From: Edolisoma coerulescens
Lineage: Eukaryota; Chordata; Aves; Passeriformes; Campephagidae
Length of the DNA: 64,000 nucleotides
NCBI GenBank assembly: GCA_013397115.1
Contig: VWZW01000996.1
Coordinates: 322,092 to 386,091, forward strand
Direction: 5' to 3'
Program-made: the position numbers and the translations under genes
Part shown: piece after piece, positions 50,154 through 61,861 of the stretch
Layout of the letters: each line of letters opens with the position of its first letter
Position numbering within the stretch: position 1 is the stretch's first letter
The notes under the pieces: model-generated
Database searches by the model: none
What the model was told of the DNA's origin: nothing
Seen by the model: only the letters and a program-made list of their open reading frames with translations

Positions 50154-53100
50154 TCACCTAATACTTTAAAATATTTTGACAGATTATTATTTAATTATGT
50201 TAACAAACTGGTACACATTAATACTGACATTTCACTACTAGTTTTTAATATTACCCTACCAGAATGGAACTAAAGCCCTTCAATCCATCCACTAACAAAG
50301 GATGCATGCTATAGATAAAGTATTTTTTTTAAAGATTCAGCTCTGTGCTGCCCTACAAATAGCATGTTTTGAACAGGCTATTGCTCTCTTATTGCATATA
50401 AATTAACTGGCAAAAAACCAAAGAATAACTCAATATCAACAGCAAACCACATGTAGAGAGATAACAATCTACAAGTCACATGTAAATAATTTACTATTTC
50501 TTGCAGGCACAATACCCTTAGTCCTGGAGTAAAAGGAAGAGAGTATGGTCTGAAAGCCATAGTATCTTCCTTCTACTGCCAGTAGAATCAGATGTCAAGA
50601 CATGAGTAAAAGAGTTGCATTGTGTTGGATGACGACAAACATGACATCAAAATCAAATGAAAAAAAAAGGTAACTTTAAATCATAATCTGTACTTTCAAA
50701 GCAATTACGCTAAAATTGATACATTGTTATAATGTTTACAACTCAATCCAAAGCTCTGCCATAATTCTGAAGTAATTTAGGAACCCTCAGCATCTTATTT
50801 ATACAGGAAAGATGGAAGCAATTTGTAACATATTTATGAAAGGTTTATTGTACCTGCAGCCTGATTTAAGAAACGGAACAATATTCCTCAGTAGTAGAAA
50901 TTTTACAAACAACTTTTACTTTCTTGAAACTCAGAACATTAGGAAATATAAAAATGATAATATATTGTTTTTATTCACAGGATTTATAGTACTTTCATCT
51001 GGTTTCCTCTTGTTTCAGTTCATGTAAATAACCCCTAGGTTGTCACATGAATATTCAAATATCACAAAGAACTATCAGTGTTGAAAATAAATATCATAAA
51101 GAATTCAGAACAAGTATGCATGTACATGCTCTCATAGTTTATTTTTGTATATAGAATTTATGTTTTACTCTGTAAACAATCAATAAAATATGAAAGAGTT
51201 TTCCACAAGGAATTTATCTTCTCATTTCAACGGAGCCAAATAACAAGAAGCATATTAAGAAACTGAGTATTTTATTAAAGATTTAAAAAGGCTAACTATT
51301 AAGTTCATGTGTCTTCCTCCTATCTTCCTGCTTTTGATCATTGCCAAATACAGCTAAATCAACGGACAAAAAAAAAAAAAAGATTAATTAATATCAGGGG
51401 TTAAGAAACATGACCCCAAACTCCTTGACTCTAACTTTCACTGTAGGAAAAGAATAGAATATAGCTTTAGTGTTCTTTTATCACTTTTGTTTCAGTAGCT
51501 CTTTTTTTGATACATTCTCTATATATTTCGCATGTTCTGTTTCTATTTCCACTTAACAATGCATAGGTACAAACTTGTAATTCTGAAGAATCTGTCCATC
51601 TGCATAACTGCTCATGAAAACTGATATGCAGAGCTCACTCTCTGGTCAGTAGGGTTTTAGGAGTGCCTAAAAGAGATGAAGGGTAAAATTCCACTGTCCA
51701 GATTATCCAGTCTGCCATGGAAGCAGCAAGGACCTAAATTCTCCGCACAACAAAGAAGAGAAGGTAGGTATCTATCAGATGCAGCTGTTAGACAGTGCCT
51801 AAACTTTAGCAGCAAGATTCCCCACTTTGAGGCTTCCGCGTGCACCGTCTTCATTCCATGAATCATGCAAAGAACGAAGAGGATTATTTTAGAGGCCTAT
51901 GTTTCAACAGTATAGATCCCACTATACAATGTGGAACAAAATAGAAAGGAAGATACCTTTTTAGATAGATAGAACAATCAAATATTAATTTGTTTAATAG
52001 GATTTAGAGATGGAGAATCTAGTCATAATTAAAATTACTATACTCTTAAGATCCTTGTCATGTTAGTATAGCTCACCATTTCAAAAACATTCTTATAAAA
52101 GTAAAAATTGTAATTTTATGCTTTGTATTTTCTTACTGATTCAGCAGCTTTCTCTTTTGGGAGAACATGTTAAATTAATTGATTATCTCAATTAAATTCT
52201 TTATACATATATATAAAGCAAGAAAAGCTATGAACCTGACTTCATAAATATAATTCAGTAAGATTTTGTTAAAGTTTAGATGTATAGATTTGTATTTGAA
52301 ATCCTCTGAAGGTTACAGGGTGAAACCTTCCAACAATATCTCCAAGTCTTCAGGGACCAAATCCCATTATGTGGAGTTCAGTGAAGAGGGTAAACACTAC
52401 CATAAAGAAATACAAATTGCACATATTTCCCATTTAGCCAGTGTCACAAAAGTTCACCATTTAGAATTCTAACCAGTTAGGACTTATTCTTGGAGGTCAA
52501 GTACCTTGTGAACCTTGTCATCTCACTGATGACATCATATCCCATCCATCAATTCTTTCAGGAGCACACTTGCCATCTGCTCAGCACGCTATAATAACTT
52601 ATTAGACATATTCACAGGGTAACAATCTGTACAATGACACTGTTATCTTAATGCTGGCACATAGAGAGATAGCAGCCATCGTTCCCCTGTCACAGCACAA
52701 TTATTCTACCTTCCAACTTTAAAAGACAAGTTACTTTGATATTTTAACTTTTTATTAAATCACACGGAATGAATTCTCCTCAGATATATGTTTAAGGTTT
52801 TGTGGACTTTTTTTGACTGGGCACTGATAAAATTAGGCTACGGCACAAAGTCCCAAGTTCAGTTTGATATAACTACTTTGTACCTTGAAAGTTTCTGCAG
52901 TCATGCTCATTCTTTAGAGTGCAAAATAAATAAAAAACACCTACCATACAATCATGTGCCTACAAGCAGCACTGAAATCCAACTTAGTCTTTGCAAACAT
53001 ACTGACTTTCTAGATCTAGTATTACTTTTATCTACCTGTCTTAAACATCTTTCTTTCTAACAGCAATTGCTAGGTAGAAATAAAATATGCAGCCAAAGTG

Positions 53101-54299
53101 CAAATACTAAGCCATAGCGCTTTTTGAAATCTAAAAGCAATGTGAAATTTCATAGATGTCTATATATATTTCTGCAGATTTTGTAAAGCATGTTAATACC
53201 GAGCATGCTTAGCACAGCCGTTGTCACAGCACTTCTGACTTAATAGAAGTCCACTATGAATCTCCCTCAACCTCAAAAAATATTTTCAGGAAAAGGGCAA
53301 TATTTATTTTGCATTACACAGAATTCATCCTCTGTTCCTTCCTTTGGCTTGTCATTTATTCCAGCTTACACTGTGATCAACATTGTACTAAAATAAAGTC
53401 AAGTACAACAGCCGCTCTCTGCCCATCAAAACTCACAGACGTCTGCCAAGCACTTGTAACAGCTGGTGTTACATTAATTAGTTTAAACTATTTATTTCAT
53501 CCATCTCCAGAGCAGATTGAGCAAAAACATTAGAGATTATTCTAGCATCTGTAAGTGCCCTGCAAACATTAACCAACCAAAGTTAAAATATTAGTCATTA
53601 ACTTACAGTATATGTAAGAGTCTATACTTTTATTGTAAATAAAAAAAATCTGAAGTTTAGCATAGCTCTAGGAAGTTTTCTTTGATTGCCTTTTTAAAAA
53701 TCTGAGTTTAAACTTTTATAAGACTTTGTGCCCATAAAGTTTCTTTCAAAAAAAAAAAAATTATTACTAGAAAGCTATTATAATTCCTGGCAGCATGGAC
53801 CATTAAGCAATATATGACAGGGACTGGGTGACTCAGTGGATTAGTCAGAGGTTTTATGTCCACTGTTGGAATCCAGCCCTAAATACGGTGATCAAAACAG
53901 TGTTATCAAACGGTTGTAAAAATCTCAATTAAAATCACTCCTATAGCATCTACTAAGTTTTTAGTGGACAACATAATAGATCTTTCACTATTGACAGAGT
54001 TCTCACAACTATCTTTTTTCTTTTAGTAGGCTGAGAATGGATGCTGGCAAAAGAATATTGATTATAAGAGGTCCTAATGCCACGTTCCCCACTGAAATGG
54101 CTCAGAAACAGGAGCCAATGCAAGGACGGCAGGAATAGGCTCACTGCCACTGTCCGTGGGCTCACCTCCATCAAAAATAAAAAGCTTCCAACCTTGCTCA
54201 ATGAAATACTTAATGCGAGAATACTTATTTTTAATGCCTGGGGCTCAAAAAGGAAATCAAAGTCGTGTGCAAATGCTTAAGGGGTAACTCCGTCCTCAA

Positions 54300-54440
54300 A
54301 GAATTCATCTGTAAATAGGCACAGAGGGAAGCAGAGGCACAGAGTTGTGAAGTGCTTTGCCCAAAGTCACACAACAGGTTATTGGCAAAGCCTGAAAAAC
54401 AATCTAAATCTCCTGACTCTCACCTCGTTCAGGTATATTG
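54300..54440 (-). repeat. MIR-type SINE (core region), degenerate
   Basis: The plus strand contains, in the order expected of a reverse-complemented MIR, TTCATCTGTAAATAGG (compare the CATCTGTAAAATGG part), AGGCACAGAG (54336-54345), GCCCAAAGTCACACAACAGG (54359-54378) and GGCAAAGCCTGA (54384-54395). Successive blocks match the MIR core, including the CAAGGTCACACAGC signature. The same core occurs in some L2/L3-derived sauropsid elements, so the family name is approximate. Confidence 0.6.
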
Positions 54441-55025
54441 CTTCATGAATTTTCCCAAATAACATCAAAATCCAGTAGCTCACTTGCAGAATAAAAAATC
54501 AGGTTCATGTATATATGAAGTTTATTAGAATCAGACTCTTATACATTAATGTCCCCAAGTCTGATGAGATTATTTCTTTTTTTTTTTTTTCACAATTGTA
54601 ATATGGAAATATATATTGTAATAATTTTTTTAAATGTAGTTACTGAAATTTCCATTAGATTTAATTAAATCCAGCTAAAAAATAATATTCTATTTTATCC
54701 GCTTTGAAAGCTATACCGACCCTCAAAATATTTGCATTCACCAAGAAAATTAACAGGCTCAGTTTCACTATCTGAACAGTGAAGTGAAAAACGCATTCTG
54801 ACATTTATGTTAAGATACAACAGAGATCCTGATTCTGTGATATTCCAGTTCTTTAAAGCTCTGACTGGCTTGCTATGGCTTCCTATGGCCATGTAGAAAT
54901 GACTCTAAGTGATGGAAACGGAAGTAAAAACTGTCATCTATTTTCACTTTTCTGTCCTGTCCTATCACCACAAAACAAGATTTTTTTCTCTTTGCTTCAT
55001 TCATTACATCTCTTTTTCTCTCTCT

Positions 55026-55078
55026 GCATGTGTGTATGTGAATATATGTATGTGTATGCATGCATCTATGCATATATT
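55026..55078 (+). repeat. Alternating purine-pyrimidine (TG/TA/CA) tract
   Basis: GCATGTGTGTATGTG, ATATGTATGTGTATGCATGC and ATGCATATA follow each other with few interruptions. This is a decayed TG/TA microsatellite with Z-DNA potential. It also accounts for the MCM/VNICMC-like residues in the 134-codon frame across it. Confidence 0.75.
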
Positions 55079-56889
55079 CAAGATACTCGCTGTATTTTTT
55101 ACCACTCACTGCACAGCGGCTCCTCTTTCTTACTCCCCCAGCCAAAAAGGCAGGGCCATAGTTAATGCCAAACTTTCTCCAGACCATGAAAGTGAAAGTG
55201 CCAAAGGACATATAAGAATGGCATCCTCAAACAATACTAATAGCTCTTTTTCATGCTCACTCTTTATTGGCCTCGACAGCCAGCAAGAAACAGACACTCT
55301 TTTCTATTCTTAGGTTCTCAGAATTTATAACATGCTACATCTGCCACATATCTGTTGGGTTACACGGGTTCTGCTATTCAATTATCCATTTTTATTTTTA
55401 TTTTTAGTACAAGGACCATTGTTGAAATAACTTGTTGGACAGCCTGTTCTTAAAAGGCAAAACTCACCACAATCACAAAACTTCTGATCAGATAAGACAG
55501 TGTCCTGACTTAAATCCTCTCTTCAAAGAAAAAATCAAATTCCCCCAGTTCTTCCTACTTCTAAAAAATAACCTAAAAAGATACACTGAATCTCATCACA
55601 GACTAAGGAACGCCTGATTGTTTAACAAATGCCCTACAAATGATTCATTCAAAAAGCCTGTTTTAACCAGGGTTCTTAACTAATACTGACCACCAGGTTC
55701 TGTTTTCATTTACACCACAACTGAGGTGTAAACAAAGGGAGCAGGGGCCCTCACAGAGATCTCAACTCCCCCTTCACACTGAAGGAGTACATTTCATTAT
55801 AAACTCTCCACGTATAATAGATTTCTTGCATTCTCATTTTTTCAGTTAGTACTGCATGCTCAATTTTTATTTTCTAAATACAACTCCAATACAACTCCAT
55901 TCAACAGAAAAATGTTAACATGCTCCCAGTTCAATATTCTGCTTTACCTCTTGCAGAAATCAGTTTAAATGTATAAAAGCTACTGGCCAATTCAGATTTT
56001 TTTTCTTCGTCTATTTCTTTTTCATTGTAAAATTCCTCTTTATGCAATAGCAAAGTTAATTGCTAAACTTTGTTACAAAACCCTTTGTTCTTGCTGAAGT
56101 CACTTTGCTTGTCTCTCCTACTGTAAGGACACCAAATCCTAAAAGCTGGCAAGAATGCATATGTTTATTTCACCATTGCTCTGCAATTACTGAATGCCAC
56201 TTAATTATAGCAACAGATGCTCGAGTGTAGGAACCAGAAAAATCAAACGCCTCATTTCCAGGTTATTTTTTTCCATTGCTTCTGCCAACAGCAGATGTGT
56301 GAGCCCCTTGTGCTCTGGCGTAAATACTTATCAAATCCTAACAGGTCACCTATGTCACAAACAACATTTCAGATGCAACTGTTTCACCTGATAATAGGCT
56401 CTGAAAATAAAACTGTGAGCTGTAAATACAATGTATTCGGAATGAAATGCCATAATGTGAAATTGCTTTTTCTCCAGCTACAACAGAAGTCCTTGACAGT
56501 TTTTGGCAGTGATAAATCACCCTCCCATTAATTGTCTCCTCTCTCATTGTGAGGTGAGCTGCTAAAAGGGGCAGTCAACAAAAATGACTTAAAGGACAAA
56601 TTTTGGCAAAAAGACAATGAAGAAATCTGTCATTGCTAAGCCTCCAGTAAACTGTCATGAAACAATCAAAATATATGTAGCTGAAGTGTTTATGTCTTTG
56701 TTAGAAAGGTTATAGGATGACAAGTTTATAGTTAAAACAGGAAGCTTAGAGGGACCAAACTTGCAGGCCCTTGAGTCACCATTTCTCCACGTGTTCTTTA
56801 AAATGGTATGCAAATCCTATTAGGGCTTCAGTTTACACACTGTTTGATAGTCTTAACGACCCTATTTTCTGACTTTTCTACCCCCTCAC

Positions 56890-57330
56890 CCCAGACAACA
56901 GAAAGTCCCTGTGAAGGCACGGCACTGGCTATAGTAATTCTTGCACCCGGTCTGAAGATCCTTCCTTTCAGTGATTTAAGCCTGAGAAGACACTTAGCAC
57001 CGCACAGACGCTGACCTTTCCTTCTAACCCCTCCAGCTCCTGGTGTGTTAATCTGAGCAAGACCCTCTCCCTGAGTGGTTTCCATGCACTGAGGAGCAGC
57101 TTTTGCTTCCTGCAGAACAGGCGACATTGCCAGCACCCACGCACGGACCCAAGACCGAGGCGTGTGAAACGATGTCTCCTACCTTCTCAGAAACAACACT
57201 CCCCATGACTCACGTCACCTAGCCTGGCTCCAATCTGCAAATAACTCTTCCCCACTGCAACTCTTCTACGGACAGAACAAACCAGAAGCTCTTGCCTCAG
57301 GATTCTGCTCTGTAGGAGAAAGAGTTCAAA
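56890..57330. other. GC- and CpG-rich patch
   Basis: A local rise in GC and about a dozen CpGs in AT-rich surroundings. It includes TGACTCACGTCA at 57206-57217, an AP-1 site overlapping a CRE-like half site. A 102-codon minus-strand frame (56828-57136) and a plus-strand frame overlap here, but neither has a recognisable domain. It could be a small CpG islet acting as enhancer or alternative promoter, or a decayed insertion. No TATA box or initiator decides between these. Confidence 0.3.
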
Positions 57331-57643
57331 ATTCAGCAATAATTTAACTTTTTTTTCTTTTGGCTGCTAATATGCAAAATGTAGGGAGATGGCTACCAGT
57401 CTTTCCTGCCCTCAGACTGCCTCCACCTCGAGGGCATTCAAACAGCAGATGGTATGTTTAAAGACCACAGGTTATTCCTTCGTGTAGGAGGGGCAGGGCA
57501 CGCTTGTCAGATCCACACCTCCAGAAAGGGCAACATTTCTCCTTTTAGAAACAACATGGTGCTGTCACTTTATAATTAAGGTTGTTGTTTCTTTGTTATT
57601 TCATTTGATGAGACTGGGAAGTGAAAGTATTCTGAGAATTTAG

Positions 57644-57662
57644 AAAAAAAAAAAAAAAAAAA
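57644..57662 (+). repeat. Poly(A) tract (19 nt)
   Basis: The longest homopolymer in the window. No retroposed gene body could be recognised upstream, so it is listed as a plain homopolymer. Confidence 0.9.
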
Positions 57663-57823
57663 GAAGAATTTTCTGGTTACCTGTCAGCAGATGGTTGGAA
57701 ATTTACCATAAGCAAGGTTAGAAAAAGATTTGATACTAATATGCCTGTCAAGGGCAACGTCAGGAGTTTGGTTTTATATTTATGTTTGTAAGAAAATTAC
57801 AATATAAATATAAATGAGTTGCA

Positions 57824-57952
57824 TCAGGTATTTAAACCAGACTGGACGGGGCACTAGAAAATATATGTCAGGAACATTTCCCACACCAGCAGGAAGATGA
57901 ACTAGGTGACCTAGCATGTCTTTTCCACCGCAGACTTCTACCATTTCTGTAT
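57824..57952 (+). repeat. CR1 LINE 3' end, degenerate
   Basis: The plus strand shows the characteristic order of a CR1 3' terminus: a GGTATTTAAACCAGACTGGACGG-like segment (57827 on), a CACCAGCAGGAAGATGAACT segment, the diagnostic ACTAGGTGACCTAG (57901-57914), then TCTTTTCCACCGCAGACTTCT and a decayed tail resembling repeats of the octamer ATTCTATG (57934-57950). CR1 copies are nearly always 5'-truncated like this one. CR1 is the dominant interspersed repeat of birds and other archosaurs and turtles, which supports a sauropsid source. Confidence 0.72.
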
Positions 57953-59109
57953 TAACCGAGGATGATTGATACCAAATACCCCTTTATGCTACTACCCCTT
58001 TCCATTTTGCTGCATATTTGTATGCTTTCTGGGGGAGTTGATATTTTAGGAGAACAGCTATGGGGAAGTACTAAAGGGGATTCTTCATCCTGATGGCTGA
58101 GAACTGAGGAAGGTCACACAATAGCTTGTGTAGCCATAGCAGCTTTGTTGTCATGGCATGAGAATCCTTTGCCAGTTCTTCTACTTTTACAAAGCAGCAG
58201 TCATCTAACATTGTGAGGTGTTTAATGTAAAGCCTGCTTTTTCGACATGGTTATCACAAGCTATTTTGTGTCCAGACATTTACACAGACCTTGTGTTATC
58301 CGTGATTTATCCCCAATCCGTGTTCCTCAATTGTGCTTAAACATGGTTATAGTTGCAGTAAATCATATGTTGAAACACACAACTAGAAGGAAGGAACCAT
58401 ATAGTTATCAGTAGCACCGGAACATTAAACAATAACACTCCACTGAGCACCAGCATCATCAACAAGTTTCTATTAGCCTGGTCCTGCAGCCCTAACACAG
58501 GTATTTCCCCTTTCCCCTCAACTCCATCTTCCATTTGGAACTCTTTCAACAGTCACTTAAAGACCACGTCATAGGGTCTCTGCAGTCTGAGAATTATAAC
58601 CAGCTCAAATTAAAAAAAACAAACCAACCAAAAAAAAGTCCAAGTCTCAACATACACCTTGGAAGAATACACTGAATTTTGCCAGGAAATTACACAGGTT
58701 GTCTTTCAAACTGAGAACACATAGTGACAAAGTCTATATGAAGATTATATTAAAAACTAAGAATAATCCAGAAACAGGTGGAAGGCATTTCAGGAAACAA
58801 GGACTGTCTTCTGAAGGAAAATGTAGATTAATCAGGAGAAAACTGAGAATTTCAGAGATTCCTAGGTATGTTCTAATCACGTGTGACCTAAATTTTGATA
58901 AATGTACTCTGTGTACATAAAACATCTCTTGAATGGCAGAAAAGCAGAAGAAATAAAGTGATTGAAGTTTTTTGTTTTCCTTTTTTTTTTTTTTTGGTGA
59001 TGAGCCAGTTTGAGAGCTCACTGTGAGCATATGGAGATAGCATATTTGCAAGTCCATCTCTGGAGGATTGCAAAAGGCCCTTAGCTTGTGAAAAACAGCA
59101 ATGTTATTT

Positions 59110-59600
59110 TTTTTAACGTTCCCTATATTTAGAGATTAAATCGCTCACTGCACAAACCCATTTGGAACAGGCGAGAAGGTGAAAAGGATAATCAGTACAG
59201 TCACTGGTCCGTGTTTCCTAAACGCTTTTGAAAACATTACTGTGTGCAGGCATAAAATTAGCGGCAGGACCTTAAAAAGGCTGGCATTTAGCATGACTTT
59301 TTGGAAAGTGACACCCTCATTTTTTTCTTGTAGGATATCATTAAATTTCAATCGCCCTATGGCAGTGCCTTTCCATTAATAACCAATTCACTGTGTCACT
59401 TTGGCTCTCCTTTGAAATAATGAGCCTTTGCTTCGCTTTAATAAATTTAAACATATTCTCAAGGCCAGGGAAGATAGGAAACCGCAGATGGGCTGAGAAA
59501 AACACGATTCATAAATCCTTAACCGCCTGAGATCGTTGAGAGCAAAACAAAGTAACACTCGTAAAATATTAAACAATCCCAGCTGTATGAGTGAAGCTTC
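59110..59600. promoter_or_regulatory. Candidate conserved non-coding enhancer block
   Basis: About thirteen CpG dinucleotides fall in roughly 450 bp (for example at 59117, 59142, 59171, 59221, 59262, 59352, 59482, 59534), while adjacent kilobases have very few. The block is free of recognisable repeats. It has many homeodomain-type ATTAAT/ATTAAA cores, an ACCAATT box (59391-59397) and CCTTTGAA/CCTTTG SOX/TCF-like sites (59409-59430). No reading frame is convincing. CpG retention with clustered factor sites in an AT-rich intron is typical of deeply conserved developmental enhancers. The assignment is inference. Confidence 0.42.
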
Positions 59601-61853
59601 ATTAACAAAAATGGACTATTTACTGCCTTCAACAGAGCCTGTGGGTGGAAAGATTCAGAGAAATCTTCTTTAGAAAAACACTGTCATCCTCATTTTGATT
59701 CTTTAAGCAACTGATGGTATGGTAGATACTTATTTTGCATGGCCATATGCAGAAACATTTTAGCAGAAAATTAATGATACTCTGATTACATTAAATACCA
59801 CAAATCATGCTTCATCATATAAGCAGGAGTGAAAGAAAGCAGATAAATTTAGCAGATATTTTATCCTTGAAGAATTCACATGCCAATAGAGGTAAAACAT
59901 GACAAACTTTATTTAAATCATAAGGGACTTCTCTAGCACTCTAAAGTAAACACAGCAATATGAATAACATCAGAGAAATCGAGCGATGCCATTGCTTCTG
60001 CTAGGAAGGTTCGGCAATTTATTCTGGGATGTCATACTTCCTCTTGCTTTAACCTTTATTAACATGCAGCTAATTTTGTTTATATACCTATCCAGTACAA
60101 AAGGAGAAAAGCCTTATTTTCAGGCTTTCATGTCTGCCATTTATTTAAATCCCACCAGAGCTCTGCTCAGGTAAGGAAGGCAGGATCTGACACATACTTT
60201 GGTTTTAAGAACACAAAGCTGGACCCTCAGATTCATGAAGCTGATTTGGTGCTGCCCAAATAACATACACAAACTCCCACTGAATTAACTGAAGAAGTTG
60301 TGAAGACAGCTCTTGCCTCCCAGGTCTGGCTCCCACTTCATCAGTTCTTTGCTCTACCTCTGTGTCGCTCCTGCCACCTCCCCTTCCTCACCAGCTCTGA
60401 GGCACTGGGGAGCTTCTTTCCAGTAGCACAAGATACAACTTCTACATGTACCCCCAAGAACAGCAGCCCATAATGTTCCTAAATCCCTTTTCAAGCTTCG
60501 TTGAAACTTAAATTAAAGCTAACAAGGTTTATTGGTTAATATAAATTTGGGAGATCAGGAAAACAGCCATAAGGATAGCACAGAATTTTTTGAAGTGTCT
60601 ACAGCAAGAATAACCTTTCATGGTATCATGGAGGGGGTTTTATAAGCCAAGAATTGCATACAAGTTTAAAGAAGAATAGAGATCAGTGTCAGTTTACTAA
60701 ATGCTAAGAACCTGGAAGCTCTATCTCTAAAGACAAGCTGACAATTGAGTGGACAGAATGTCAATACTTCAAACATTTCAAGGGTAAAAATATTGCTTTT
60801 TACAATCTGTGTCATATTTAATGCAAGAAAAGAATTTAGATTTTTGTTTCTTTTGTTGGCTGTCAGCTTTTTTTTTCCTTTCATCCCAGTGAAGAGCATA
60901 ATTAGAGTATTTAACACAAATACATGGTGCATTTTTTTCCCCTAATGAACAATAGTTTTAGCCTAAATGCATCTATGAACATAATAATTTTTATATTTTA
61001 GTTCATAAAATATTTTGAAAAAACAAACCTCCAACATTCAGTTTATTTATTTCAAGATGTTTCTCTTATCTGTGAGAACCATTATCCTTTTTTAACACTC
61101 AAGGGGGCATTTTGACCCCTGCAGAGGCACTTCTCTTTCCTGTTTGAAAGCCTGGGAATGCACTTAGCCCTCATGGCTCCCACTACCTTCAGTGGAAACC
61201 CTGAGTACTGCTCAGGAGTTATCACCCTATAATCATTAGAGCAGTCATTTCTGTGCTTAGTAGACCTTCACTGTAGCTGATTTGTATAATCAGGGTTAAT
61301 CTATTCTGATTGCAAACATCCATACCATAAAGTTTGAATGAATTCACACCGATGCTCACTCAGCTCAGGATGCCATCAAGACTTCCACGGAAATACGCTG
61401 TGGGATTTTTGTTTGGTTTTAGGGGTGACTTGATCCAGCATAAGTAAAGCTGTTCCCTTCCTTCATTAGAATTTGGGAAGAACCTGCTTGTTCTGTCAGC
61501 TGTGAGAAGGAATGGGGTACAAAAAGCAGAGGTAGAGCACTAAAGCGTTAGCAGCAGTGGTGAGTCAGTAGCTCTAAGACTGAGGTTACCTGTCTGCATG
61601 AAAGCAGCAATCAGGATTTCGACAATAACAAGCTCAGACAGACTCAGAAAACAAAACTCTATTTGCCTCAAAGATTTTAAATGTAGATAGGAGAAGGGCT
61701 TTAGGTGACATGTTGTTTAATCCAGTCCAGCAGAGAAAGCATTTATTCTTTTCTCTATACATCAGGATTTGCTACTACTAGTGGCTTCTGCTTTCGGAAA
61801 AGATAACAAATTAAAAAATCTAATCCTATTGGAGCAATTAGGAATAGTGTAAA

Positions 61854-61861
61854 CCCCCCCN
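61854..61861 (+). other. C homopolymer ending in an ambiguous base
   Basis: A run of C (61854-61860) is followed by the only N in the window, at 61861. It looks like an unresolved homopolymer length or base call and not biology. Confidence 0.9.

Noticed and set aside
54909..55313. 134-codon plus-strand frame.
   Set aside because: It runs through a TG/TA microsatellite, overlaps equally long frames on both strands and has no recognisable domain or splice context.
61581..61600. Minus-strand CAG|GTAACC after a mildly pyrimidine-rich stretch, considered as a recursive splice site for DACH1.
   Set aside because: The donor half (GTAACC) is weak and similar AGGT junctions occur elsewhere (7840, 57680) by chance.
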